Part shown: in pieces, positions 25,639 through 33,805 of the stretch
Layout: each line of letters begins with the position of its first letter
How positions within the stretch are numbered: the stretch's first letter is position 1
Assembly (NCBI GenBank): GCA_030066195.1
Contig: JASJCB010000084.1
Coordinates: forward strand, 1 to 52,849
Direction of reading: 5' to 3'
Origin: Acidobacteriota bacterium
Lineage (GTDB): Bacteria; Acidobacteriota; Holophagae; Acanthopleuribacterales; Acanthopleuribacteraceae
DNA length: 52,849 bases
Program-made: the position numbers and the translations under genes
Notes under the pieces: generated by a model
Databases searched by the model: none
Seen by the model: the letters and a program-made list of their open reading frames with translations, nothing else
Told to the model about the DNA's origin: nothing

Positions 25639-28600
25639 CTATTGGAACGATTCATGGGTGTCCACGTAAAGCAGATCCAGAATGTCCACCCTACCGTCAT
25701 CGTTGGCGTCCGCGTGGTGTTCCAGCAGCCAGGAGCCGGCAGCCGATTGCAGATCGGCGACCGTGTTGGCGCCGTCCCTGTTGAAGTCGGTCCAACGGGC
25801 GTCGAAAGGCACCAGCAAATAGGCGGTGTCGCCGGCTAATTCGTCGCCGCGAGAAGAGTTGAGTCTGACCACGACCTCATCGCCCAGATCATCGGAAATA
25901 TAGGCGAAGGATCCGGTTTCAACGTAAGCATCTTGCTGGTACCAATCGATTCTGACGGAGTCCGCACACGACACGTTGGCATGGAAACGGGCGCCGTTCA
26001 GGCCCACCGGGGCGAAACGGGGATAGATAAAAACCGTCGGCGTCGAGGTGCTCTCGACTACCATTGTGCCGCTTACCGTACCCGTACAAGACGCCGTGGT
26101 AACCGAGGTGAGGCTGTAGGCGGTAATGTCCGTGGGACAAACCTGGCGTCGGACTGTCAAGGTGTTGATGTCGGATTGCACAAAACCGTCTGACCAGGTC
26201 AGTTCCCAAGGTCCCTGGCCCGTCAATTTCACTTCGAGATAACCGCAACCCGCTTCACAATCCCGGCTAACAGACCACAATTGGGCCGTAACGGGCTGAA
26301 TAAGGTCTACCTCCAAAACCTGTTCGGGTCCACGACAGTTATTTTCCGCGGCGACGGTAATATCTCCGCTCGTCTCGCCGAACCGCACCGTGACCTGGTT
26401 GGTCCCCTCACCGTCCACAATGACCGCATCCTCGGGGAGACTCCATGCATAATGCTCCGCACCGGGGACGGGGTCCACGCGGAACGTGCTTTCCGCATTA
26501 GCGCAAAGGGTTGTCTCGCCCTGAACGGGACCCGGCGCGAGAGGGGGTGTGCACGCGTAATCGAATCGGGTAAGAAAGGCGCTGCCGGGATCGGTCATCC
26601 ATGCCCCGGGTGTCACGGGAAAATCTTCCGATCCGGTAGAGCCGTAGACAAAGATCTCACCACTCGCGTTTGCCGCCACGGCCAGGGCTCGATCATCCAT
26701 GGAGCCGCCCAGGTAGGAGGCATATTCCAACCCGTTGTCCGAGAATCCGGCCAAAAAAGCGTCCGTTGCGCCGTTGGCGGTGGTGTCGAAGGCGGCGTGG
26801 GTGGCGGGGAAGTCATGGGCGTCGGTATAACCGCAGACAAAGGCGAGATCCTCATCTACCAAAGCCAGGTCTGTCGGCGCCACATCTCCGTCGGCCCTAA
26901 GGTCTTTGTTCATGACCAATTGGCCCTGAGCATCCAGTTTACGAACAAGCAACTCCGCATTACCCCAGCCGCCGGAAACATCGCGGCGACCGTTCACCAT
27001 CCACAGGGCGCCGGTGTCGGTGAGGGCTATGTCGATTGGGGATTCCAGAAAAATACTATCCCAACCCCATTTGTATAGATACCCGGTCCCTTCCGGATTC
27101 AACTTATGGACCCTAGCATCCCAACCGCGGGAAGAGGAGTCGATGAGATCGGAAAAGGCAACATAGATATTACCCGAGTCATCCACCTCTACCGCGATCC
27201 CCGTGCCCACTTCCCGGCTGGAAAGCCAGGTGCCCATTTCTACGGCATCACCCGTCGGATTGGTTTTGAACACAAAGGCCTGATACCACACATCGGGAAG
27301 ATACTCATCGATCACGGTTCCCGGTGTCGGTGTAAATGCGTTGGGATCGGCATTACCGGTGACATAGATCCGGCCGCTCGCATCGGCGGCAATGTCCTGG
27401 ATACTGACATAAAAAATGGGAATGAAGCTGCTGTAAAGAACCGCGGAACCGTCGGCAGCCAGACGTGCGACATACTCGTTATAATAGGGTTCGGCGCCGT
27501 CGGATAACCGATTGGAGGAAAGCGGCAGATCGGTCGACAGCGAGAGTCCCTGGATCAGCGGGTTGCCGCTTGGATCTAATGTCAACAAGCTTGCCGAATC
27601 ATAGTCCCCGCCGCCGAAGAAGGTGATGAAATCGGGTTGACCGTCGGGATGGAACCGCGCCAAAACCACGTCGGTGCCCATGGGCTCATCGTGATAGATG
27701 CTGCCGGGCTCGCCCCTGACGGGGACGGCATCCGAGGCCGAATCGCCGCAAATCAATACCGCGCCGCTTGCCTCCATGACCATATCCCACGGGTTGAACC
27801 CACCCGACCCGCCGAACTGACGACCATGGGAATAACCGCCGTCATAGCTTCGCAGCAAAGTTACAAAGGCTTTGCCGTTGCCGTACGGGCTGCTTAAGTT
27901 CACCTGTGAGGCAAAGCGTTCGGCTCTTCCCCCGATGATGAGACTACCGTTTAGGATATCGTCCGTCAAAACCGTATTGCCGACGCCCTCACCGTGCGCG
28001 GACGAAGAAACGAGCCCGGTGCCGTCTGCATTCAATACCGTCGTAAAAACACGGTCTCGGGCCGAATCGATGACAATGGCGCCGAGAGTCACCGGAAAGT
28101 CCGGTCCGCCCACGCCGGTCACCGCAACCAGGCCCTCGGGATTGACATCCACTCCGAAGGCGCGGTCCGCGCCGTGGGAACCCAAGAGGGTACTGTAGCC
28201 CAGGTGCGTGCCGTTTGTATCGAGGCGCGTCACAAAAGCGTCGGGCAGTAAGGTTCCAAAGCCGGTGTTGGTTAAAAGCGAGTCATAAGCGCCGGCGGAA
28301 AGAGGAAAGTTGGGTGAGGTGGTTTCGCCCGCGAGATAAACGGCCCCGTCGGCGCCGATAGCCAGATCGTGCGCCGTATCGTTGCCCTCGCCGCCCAGGT
28401 AGGTGGCCCAGGTCATTGTGTCGCCGTCGAAACGAAGCGCAAAGGCATCCATGCCGCCGTTGGCGGTCAGGTCAAAGGTACCCGCGGTTACGGGAAAATC
28501 GTTGGAATCGGAGCCCCCGGTCAGGAAAAGCGCATCGTTGTGAAGTAAGCCGGAATGAATGGTGTCGTGGCCCTGCCCCCCCACGTAGTCGCCGAAAGAC

Positions 28601-29931
28601 AGGTTGCTGCCGTCCCCGCTGAAACGCGTCACAAAGCCGTCCTGCCCGGTTTTCACGGCGCCGCGCGCGCCGGTGGTCACGGGAAAATCCGCCGACCGGG
28701 TATTACCCGCCACGTAGATCTGACCGTCCGCCCGCACCGCAACCGCCGTGGCGGCGTCACTTGCGCCGCCGCCCAGAAAGGTGCCGAAGTGGATACCGGA
28801 AAAGTCAAAGGGCAGCGAGAGAAGAAAGGCGTCTCCATCGCCGTTATATTGGGTATCGAAAGCATTTTTGGTCACGGGGAAGTCAAAACTTTCCGTCATG
28901 CCCGCGATCAGCACGTTGCCGGAGTCATCCAGCGCCACACTCTCTGCAATGTCATCACCGGAGCCGCCGATAAAGAAAAGGCTTTGAAAACGCCCCAGCT
29001 GGGTGCATACGGCAACCATGATATCCATACCGCCGCCGGTTCCCAATCCCGACGGAATGGGAAGATAGTTGGCATTGGACGCACCCACCGCAATGTAATT
29101 TTTTTCGTTGCCCACCTCGCGATAGGCCAAATCGCGAACTTCGTCGACGGGTACCGGCGAGGCGTTGCCGAAGAAGCCGGACCAAACCATTTCCGCGGCC
29201 AGCGACACCTTGCCGCGGGTCTCCCGCGGTAAGTGAAACCCAAACGCTCCCTTGCCCTTGGGCTCCAGGGTCACCGGCAACTCCCGGCGTCGACCGTCGG
29301 CGTTTTGCCAGGCTTGCGGCGCCCGGATAACCATGATGCGCTCGCCGAAGCGGGCCGCCAGAGCGCCGTCCGGTTCAAGGGTTAATCGATCAGCGCCCGT
29401 TTCAAAGATCACCGAGTCTATGTCGGCGGCGCTGTTACAACTTACCTGAAAGGGTGCGCCATGGTGATCGGCCCGGAAAGTAATCGCAACGCCCGGCCAT
29501 ACATCGGGATACACTACCTCCGCATAGGCTTTCAGACCGGTGCGCCAGTTGCCGCGATCGCCGATGAGATAGTTTACCCTGGCGCCGGTAGGCCCGCTCA
29601 GATAGGGCGGGACAGCCTGTTTGGCTTTATTGCGAAAGCCCAATCCGGCTGAGGTCGCTTGTTTCCCAAGGAGTGCCTCGCGGGTTTTCTCCGAGGTCAG
29701 TTGCAAACCGCCGGCACTGAAACTCAAGATGCCGGAGTTCGTTTGCAAGTGGATCTCGGCGTGATCGCCGTTCGGTCCGGCCACAAAAAAAGCGGGAGGC
29801 GACGGGGCAGAACCCTGACCGGTTGCGCCCATCAAAAAAAGGATGAAGCAAGATATAAGCACGGAAACCCCCCCGGAAAAAATCAACGCCCAACAGTTAG
29901 AAGAACGGATAAAGAGCCGAAAAAGGCTCAA
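25639..29931 (-). CDS. large secreted SBBP beta-propeller protein with PKD-like and dockerin-like C-terminus
   Basis: 1430 residues from a TTG at 29931; a GTG at 29862 is an alternative, and neither has a clear ribosome site. An N-terminal hydrophobic segment (about 14-38, after two Arg) looks like a signal sequence. Residues about 45-270 resemble the domain that precedes SBBP repeats (VYPDVWPGVAITFRAD). A long array of SBBP repeats follows, each with a GG-x-DxA, DxxGxxYVAG and DFPVT pattern. A PKD-like domain lies near 1180-1240 (AEHYAWSLPEDA). The last 45 residues contain two dockerin-type calcium loops, DFNRDGANTVADL and DANDDGRVDILDL. Likely exported or surface-exposed; the ligand is unknown. 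Confidence 0.82.
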   Translation of the reverse strand: MSLFRLFIRSSNCWALIFSGGVSVLISCFILFLMGATGQGSAPSPPAFFVAGPNGDHAEIHLQTNSGILSFSAGGLQLTSEKTREALLGKQATSAGLGFRNKAKQAVPPYLSGPTGARVNYLIGDRGNWRTGLKAYAEVVYPDVWPGVAITFRADHHGAPFQVSCNSAADIDSVIFETGADRLTLEPDGALAARFGERIMVIRAPQAWQNADGRRRELPVTLEPKGKGAFGFHLPRETRGKVSLAAEMVWSGFFGNASPVPVDEVRDLAYREVGNEKNYIAVGASNANYLPIPSGLGTGGGMDIMVAVCTQLGRFQSLFFIGGSGDDIAESVALDDSGNVLIAGMTESFDFPVTKNAFDTQYNGDGDAFLLSLPFDFSGIHFGTFLGGGASDAATAVAVRADGQIYVAGNTRSADFPVTTGARGAVKTGQDGFVTRFSGDGSNLSFGDYVGGQGHDTIHSGLLHNDALFLTGGSDSNDFPVTAGTFDLTANGGMDAFALRFDGDTMTWATYLGGEGNDTAHDLAIGADGAVYLAGETTSPNFPLSAGAYDSLLTNTGFGTLLPDAFVTRLDTNGTHLGYSTLLGSHGADRAFGVDVNPEGLVAVTGVGGPDFPVTLGAIVIDSARDRVFTTVLNADGTGLVSSSAHGEGVGNTVLTDDILNGSLIIGGRAERFASQVNLSSPYGNGKAFVTLLRSYDGGYSHGRQFGGSGGFNPWDMVMEASGAVLICGDSASDAVPVRGEPGSIYHDEPMGTDVVLARFHPDGQPDFITFFGGGDYDSASLLTLDPSGNPLIQGLSLSTDLPLSSNRLSDGAEPYYNEYVARLAADGSAVLYSSFIPIFYVSIQDIAADASGRIYVTGNADPNAFTPTPGTVIDEYLPDVWYQAFVFKTNPTGDAVEMGTWLSSREVGTGIAVEVDDSGNIYVAFSDLIDSSSRGWDARVHKLNPEGTGYLYKWGWDSIFLESPIDIALTDTGALWMVNGRRDVSGGWGNAELLVRKLDAQGQLVMNKDLRADGDVAPTDLALVDEDLAFVCGYTDAHDFPATHAAFDTTANGATDAFLAGFSDNGLEYASYLGGSMDDRALAVAANASGEIFVYGSTGSEDFPVTPGAWMTDPGSAFLTRFDYACTPPLAPGPVQGETTLCANAESTFRVDPVPGAEHYAWSLPEDAVIVDGEGTNQVTVRFGETSGDITVAAENNCRGPEQVLEVDLIQPVTAQLWSVSRDCEAGCGYLEVKLTGQGPWELTWSDGFVQSDINTLTVRRQVCPTDITAYSLTSVTTASCTGTVSGTMVVESTSTPTVFIYPRFAPVGLNGARFHANVSCADSVRIDWYQQDAYVETGSFAYISDDLGDEVVVRLNSSRGDELAGDTAYLLVPFDARWTDFNRDGANTVADLQSAAGSWLLEHHADANDDGRVDILDLLYVDTHESFQ

Positions 29932-30223
29932 GAAAATATTTTTTCACAACAACACATGATACGCGGTCCTGGGACCTACACGGGATCATCCCCGACCCGG
30001 ACAGGAGCCCGGCTCTGAGTTTTTCGCCGGATGGAAGCAAGCTCGCACTTGCCGGCGGCAAGGTAACGTTCGTCAGCTGACACGGCCAGTTCCTTGATCG
30101 GGCATCACCCGTCGTCCTCAACGGGCCGTTGGGGCATGTATGCTGCGCAAGGCTCGGGGGGCCGGACAAGAGCGCGGTAAAAAGAAACCCGATCGTCGGC
30201 AACAAGCTCATGATTCTTTGCAT
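29897..30223 (-). CDS. small putative secreted protein
   Basis: 108 residues. The ATG at 30223 is preceded by GGGAG at good spacing and by a promoter-like pair (30264-30293). Residues 1-27 read as a signal peptide (MQRIMSLLPTIGFLFTALLS, ending in SLAQ). The rest has four cysteines and no family I know. Its 3' end overlaps the start of the large propeller gene by 35 bp in another frame. It may be an independent small secreted protein or the surviving 5' end of a broken propeller gene. Confidence 0.4.
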   Translation of the reverse strand: MQRIMSLLPTIGFLFTALLSGPPSLAQHTCPNGPLRTTGDARSRNWPCQLTNVTLPPASASLLPSGEKLRAGLLSGSGMIPCRSQDRVSCVVVKKYFLEPFSALYPFF

Positions 30224-30263
30224 ACTCTGCTCCCTCGAAAAAACCCGCTTACGGAACGGGCGC

Positions 30264-30293
30264 ATTTTAGCGCACCCGGTAACCCCGTCGCAA
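30264..30293 (-). promoter_or_regulatory. promoter-like site for the small secreted protein
   Basis: On the minus strand, TTGCGA (30293-30288), 18-base spacer, TAAAAT (30269-30264). A 6-bp hairpin with a T run (30260-30238) begins at the predicted start, so it is probably only partly transcribed from here. Confidence 0.4.
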
Positions 30294-30340
30294 GCTTGAC
30301 AGCCGGAAATGGGCATTACCCCAGGTAGGCCGCGATGACG

Positions 30341-30371
30341 AAAGTCGCAAGGCTTTCTTCCTCTTCCCTTG
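30341..30371 (+). repeat. GCAA-tetraloop hairpin repeat, copy 1
   Basis: AAAGTC-GCAA-GGCTTT (one G-T pair) followed by a pyrimidine run ending CTCTTCCCTT. A second copy lies at 33686-33713 with C in place of T in the stem, which keeps the pairing. Confidence 0.55.
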
Positions 30372-30461
30372 GAACGATGCGGTGGTTTGGAGCCTTAGAC
30401 GAGGGATTTCGCGAGACCAGGGACGAGACCTGAAAAAGCTAACTTGCTTTTAGGGAGGTGT

Positions 30462-30533
30462 ATGAACAGCGACTTCAGAAGCAGGAAGAAGATCAGAGAG
30501 GAGGAGAGGCCGGGTATTCAGGTTCCAGGCTAA
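30462..30533 (+). CDS. possible 23-residue peptide
   Basis: ATG behind GGGAGG at ideal spacing; the product begins MNSDFRSRKKIREEERPG and is strongly charged. It ends 31 bp before the antitoxin ATG. It could be a leader peptide for the toxin-antitoxin operon or a gene remnant. Only the ribosome site supports it. Confidence 0.3.
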   Translation: MNSDFRSRKKIREEERPGIQVPG

Positions 30534-30564
30534 AGTGTGATAAGATCCGCTGGAGAGGTTGATC

Positions 30565-30786
30565 ATGGCTAAAAACGAGGTCTTGAACGCGGCACTTGCC
30601 TTACCACCAGACGTCCGAGTGGAGGTTGCCGAAAAACTTCTCGACAGCTTGGGGCCGCTCGATCCGGAAATCGAGGCAGCCTGGGCCGCCGAAGCTCGAG
30701 ATCGGTTTGAGGCTTATGAGCGTGGCGAAATCAAGGCGGTGCCCGGTCAACAGGTATTTGAAAGGTTGCGTCAAAAGTACGGCTGA
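30565..30786 (+). CDS. antitoxin, putative addiction module component family
   Basis: 73 residues from the ATG at 30565 (GGAGAGG six bases upstream); an in-frame TTG two codons earlier is less likely. The pattern of alternating short helices with LPPDVRVEVAEKLLDSLG and EAAWAAEARDRFEAYERGEIKAVPG is that of the small unstable antitoxins (TIGR02574/PF09720) that pair with RelE/ParE toxins. The stop shares one base with the toxin start (TGATG), so the two are coupled. It presumably binds and neutralises the toxin and represses the operon. Confidence 0.85.
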   Translation: MAKNEVLNAALALPPDVRVEVAEKLLDSLGPLDPEIEAAWAAEARDRFEAYERGEIKAVPGQQVFERLRQKYG

Positions 30787-31079
30787 TGAATTTTCTCTTT
30801 CTGGAACCGGCCGAGCAAGAACTCGACGAGGCTGCAGCCTGGTACGACAAGAAGGCGGGTCTCGGCTCAGCGCTTGTCAAAGAGGTTTATGCGGCTATTG
30901 AACGTATTCTTCTTTTTCCGCGAGCCTGGCCGACTTTGGAACCTGGTATCCGGCGTTGTCGTACCAAACGGTTTCCCTATCACGTCATTTACCAACAACA
31001 AGGTGAGACCATCGTCGTTGTTGCCGTTATGCACATGAGGCGACGTCCCGGCTATTGGCGAGATCGTTTGATTGAATAG
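30786..31079 (+). CDS. RelE/ParE-family toxin
   Basis: 97 residues with the compact RelE/ParE fold pattern: an opening strand (FLFLEPAEQELDEAAAWYD), two helices, then the strand series GIRRCRTKRFPYHVIYQQQGETIVVVAVMHMRRRPGYW. The Arg-rich tail and the Y/F-PY-H-VIY segment are typical of the ParE/RelE toxins next to this antitoxin type. The target (gyrase or ribosome-bound mRNA) cannot be decided from sequence alone. It overlaps the antitoxin by one base. Confidence 0.87.
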   Translation: MNFLFLEPAEQELDEAAAWYDKKAGLGSALVKEVYAAIERILLFPRAWPTLEPGIRRCRTKRFPYHVIYQQQGETIVVVAVMHMRRRPGYWRDRLIE

Positions 31080-31108
31080 CAGACAAATGGTGTTGGGTCT
31101 GGTATGAT
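31080..31108 (+). promoter_or_regulatory. extended -10 promoter for the 132-residue gene
   Basis: CAGACA (31080-31085), 17-base spacer, TATGAT (31103-31108) with TGG directly before it (extended -10). The predicted leader is about 157 bases long. Confidence 0.45.
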
Positions 31109-31209
31109 ATCAGGTAAGTATAAATCGATATGGTGGGGTGTTTCGGGAGTGGTAGCCGCTTCAAACCAAGGTAGGTGCCCAAACCGAACATCACGTGCTA
31201 AAAGCACCA

Positions 31210-31260
31210 TTGAGCCGGGCTGAACCGAGCGGATCATGATTCGTGGGTGAGGCGGCTCAA
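31210..31260 (+). other. stem-loop abutting the ribosome site
   Basis: TTGAGCCG (31210-31217) and CGGCTCAA (31253-31260) form an 8-bp stem with a 35-base loop. The stem ends directly at AGGAGG (31261-31266), the ribosome site of the next gene. It could tune translation or protect the mRNA. Confidence 0.4.
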
Positions 31261-31271
31261 AGGAGGCCACC

Positions 31272-31670
31272 ATGAAAAGAGAATATGCAGGCAACATGGG
31301 ATTGGTTGAAGAGTTGTTAACTGAGACCCTGACCATCCCCATCCACCCGGTGGACGAGGGGGCGCTGGACAAGCCGGATGAATCCTCCAGTCTCAAGGAA
31401 GGGATTACCGTCATCAACGACACCAGGCTGACGGCCGCGCTGTTGGTCAATAACACCTTGTGGGGTACGGCCTCTGAAGGTTTTGTGGGCCCCGGCCAAT
31501 CGATCGAGATGCCCGCCGGTTGGTCCTGGTGGGATGTTTACGTCCTCTTCGAGACCGAGGATCCCGAGGTGTTCATCAGATGGTTCGGTCCCATTTCCTG
31601 CTCCGTCAAGTACCACTTGAAGAAGTCGAATGTGGGCTATCGCGACACGATCAAGATCAGTGAAATGTAA
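31272..31670 (+). CDS. hypothetical protein, 132 residues
   Basis: Strong ribosome site (AGGAGG, five bases before the ATG) and good codon use. There is no signal peptide or membrane helix. After about 45 polar residues the sequence alternates hydrophobic positions as in a beta sandwich (TVINDTRLTAALLVNNTLWG, then a Trp-rich GWSWWDVYVLF). The tail is lysine-rich. I do not recognise a family. It stands alone between the toxin-antitoxin pair and a convergent radical SAM gene, with its own promoter and a long leader. Confidence 0.6.
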   Translation: MKREYAGNMGLVEELLTETLTIPIHPVDEGALDKPDESSSLKEGITVINDTRLTAALLVNNTLWGTASEGFVGPGQSIEMPAGWSWWDVYVLFETEDPEVFIRWFGPISCSVKYHLKKSNVGYRDTIKISEM

Positions 31671-31903
31671 CTTTGCAACGGCCCTTAGGACCGTCTTGCC
31701 ACCGTCGGCGGCAGCTTGTACCGATAGCGGGATTGCTGTCGAAGCGGGTGCGATGCCGTCAAGAGATTGCCGTATCCTTGCCGGATATCGCGGGCTCCGC
31801 CGCAAGTCAGAGTGTATCCCGGGGTCAGCCAGGGTTTGAGCTTGCGAATGTCGCCCCCGGGCTTTCCTTTCGCTATTTGCTACGAGCGATCTTCCTATAG
31901 TAC

Positions 31904-33361
31904 TTACGGTGTTGTGATTCGCGGAGGTTGTTGCACTCTCTGCTCGCTTTCCTCATGAGCGCGCAAGAAGGTAGCCGGTCGGCTGAAGCGCTTGCTCAGG
32001 TTCATCCCCTTTTTCAAGGCGTCGAACGTGACCTTGCCGGTGGCCAGGGCCAGTCCTAACGCCAGGTGAGTGCGCAGGTAGCCGGCCTTTTTGTAGCGAA
32101 CCTCCAGGGCGTGGCGCCACAAACGGGCGTATTCCTTGTAGAACTCATCCAAGGGGAGTTTGGTGGGCAGCACCGTATGCACAATGTCGAACAGCTCCCA
32201 GTCTTCCGTGGTGACCTGGGGCTTGACCTCTTCCCAAAGCTTGGTTCCGGGCAGCGGCGTCAGGATGGAAAACCCGCTGTTGTAGGCGCCGGTTCGGTCC
32301 ACCCAGTCCCGCAGTTTGGCAAAATCCGGCTTTTCCCATTGAGGGTCTACGATGAAGTTGGGTGTATAGCCCACATCCAACTGCTGCAGGATTTCGATGG
32401 CCCGATTGTTGTTTTCGGCTTTATTATTCTTGTTGACAGAAGCAAGCCCCTCGTCATCGATCTTCTCCAAACCCAAGAAGATGGATAGACTGCCGCACTC
32501 TTTCCACATCTCCACCAACTCGGGGTGACGGCAGATGATATCGGTACGCGTCTGGATCTTGAAGTATTTTTTAATACCCGCTTTTTTGATCAGGCGGGCC
32601 ATTTCCTTGCCCCGTTTAACATTCAGCCAGAAGATGTCGTCGGTAATGAAAACATGGGGCGCCTCGATGGTTTTGAGTTCCTCGACCACGCGTTCAGGCG
32701 ATTTTTCGCGAAAGGTTTTTTCGTGGAACTGCCAGACAGAGCAGAAATTACAGCGGTAGGGGCAGCCTCTCGCCGTCTCCAACAGGGCCAGCGGTTTGTG
32801 GAAATTGAAGTAGTAATGGGGCGCGTAATCTTTGATCAGGTGGCGAGCGGGCATGGGCAACTCATCCAGGTTGGTCCGGATGGGGGCATCTCCGCAGGAT
32901 TCCAGGTTTCGACCCCGGCGTAACATCAGGCCGGGCACCTTTTTGAGATCACCGCCCGAGTCCAGGGTTTCGGCAAGGGGAACAATCACACCCTCACCGT
33001 CACCAACCACAATGCCGTCCACGGCATCGTCGAGATACCAGGAGGGTTCCCGCGAGGCATCATGTCCCCCGATCACGACAAAAGCTTCCGGGCAATCCTG
33101 TTTGACCCGCCGGGCAAGGTTCAGGGCCCGGTAACGTTCCGTCGTAAAGTTCGATTGGATACCCACCGCTTGCGGTGCAAATTCGCGGCATTTAGCCATG
33201 CCCGGGTCAGTTCCGTCTATGCGCAGGTCCAAGATGAGGCAGGTATGTCCTTCCCGTTCGAGGGCTCCGGCAATGTACTCCAAACCCAGCGGCTCTACAA
33301 ATGTGATCATCTCCAAACCCAATACGCCGCCGGTGTGGGCTTTAAGGAATGCAAATTTCAT
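31904..33361 (-). CDS. B12-binding-domain radical SAM protein
   Basis: 485 residues from the ATG at 33361 (MKFAFLKAHTGG). Residues 15-135 resemble a cobalamin-binding Rossmann domain (GLEYIAGALEREGH and IGGHDASREP). Residues about 190-400 hold the radical SAM barrel with the cluster motif C200-x3-C204-x2-C207 in ARGCPYRCNFCSVW. The family does methylations and rearrangements on unactivated carbons, often in lipid or natural-product pathways. The substrate cannot be told here. I compared it by memory with the hopanoid C-3 methylase HpnR, and the N-terminal signature differs. It has no biosynthetic neighbours. Confidence 0.85.
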   Translation of the reverse strand: MKFAFLKAHTGGVLGLEMITFVEPLGLEYIAGALEREGHTCLILDLRIDGTDPGMAKCREFAPQAVGIQSNFTTERYRALNLARRVKQDCPEAFVVIGGHDASREPSWYLDDAVDGIVVGDGEGVIVPLAETLDSGGDLKKVPGLMLRRGRNLESCGDAPIRTNLDELPMPARHLIKDYAPHYYFNFHKPLALLETARGCPYRCNFCSVWQFHEKTFREKSPERVVEELKTIEAPHVFITDDIFWLNVKRGKEMARLIKKAGIKKYFKIQTRTDIICRHPELVEMWKECGSLSIFLGLEKIDDEGLASVNKNNKAENNNRAIEILQQLDVGYTPNFIVDPQWEKPDFAKLRDWVDRTGAYNSGFSILTPLPGTKLWEEVKPQVTTEDWELFDIVHTVLPTKLPLDEFYKEYARLWRHALEVRYKKAGYLRTHLALGLALATGKVTFDALKKGMNLSKRFSRPATFLRAHEESEQRVQQPPRITTP

Positions 33362-33399
33362 GATAACCGCCCAAAGATCAAGATTTACGAGTCCCATTG

Positions 33400-33405
33400 A
33401 TTATA
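33400..33405 (-). promoter_or_regulatory. -10 box of the radical SAM gene
   Basis: A perfect TATAAT on the minus strand 38 bp before the chosen ATG. Transcription would start at about 33392, downstream of an earlier in-frame ATG at 33397, which supports the start at 33361. No good -35 is visible. Confidence 0.45.
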
Positions 33406-33685
33406 GCCGAGACGCCGTGATAAACGCACAAAAATCGACACATTGTCCTCTGATTTGAAAGGGAACGAGGTCCTGTCTACGGCCGAGAAACCGGGAATAC
33501 GGGTTTTGTATTAGAGGTCGGGCAACAAGTACCGTTTAAGATCTTAGAAAGCGATTCTGAGGAAATCACTTTCTCGGTGGGCTCCTGGTCGCTTTAGATT
33601 GCAACGACGGTAAGGACCGCGGAGCTTTCGCTGACGTAACGGTGTTCCTGTCAGCTTCGTCCAAGGCGCCGTGTTGTTTTTTTAC

Positions 33686-33713
33686 AAAGCCGCAAGGCTT
33701 TCCTCTTCCCTTG
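33686..33713 (+). repeat. GCAA-tetraloop hairpin repeat, copy 2
   Basis: AAAGCC-GCAA-GGCTTT, a perfect 6-bp stem, followed by CCTCTTCCCTTG. It matches copy 1 at 30341 except for a paired T/C change and a 3-base gap in the pyrimidine run. Confidence 0.55.
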
Positions 33714-33746
33714 TAACTTGAAACTTGAAACTAACAACTTGAAGCA

Positions 33747-33775
33747 TTGCACGCGCCGGGCTTTTGTCCTACATT
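33747..33775 (+). promoter_or_regulatory. possible promoter of the protease-like gene
   Basis: TTGCAC (33747-33752), 17-base spacer, TACATT (33770-33775). It would give a leader of about 24 bases before the ATG at 33806. Confidence 0.35.
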
Positions 33776-33805
33776 GAAGCTAGTGCCTGTAGGCTTTGGG
33801 AGATT

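Larger units (their letters stand above)
30224..30564. other. intergenic region before the toxin-antitoxin pair
   Basis: Holds the minus-strand promoter above, one copy of a small hairpin repeat (30341-30371), and a possible 23-codon frame at 30462-30533. No larger gene is supported. Confidence 0.5.
33362..33805. other. divergent intergenic region
   Basis: 444 bp without a gene. It holds the -10 box above, the second copy of the GCAA hairpin repeat (33686-33713), three close copies of ACTTGAA (33716-33743), and a promoter-like pair at 33747-33775. Confidence 0.55.

Noticed and set aside
26281..27078. 265-codon plus-strand frame inside the propeller gene
   Set aside because: Complement of well-supported SBBP repeats; no start signals.
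31904..33361. Radical SAM protein considered as hopanoid C-3 methylase (HpnR)
   Set aside because: Conserved N-terminal segments recalled for HpnR are not present, and no hopanoid genes are nearby.
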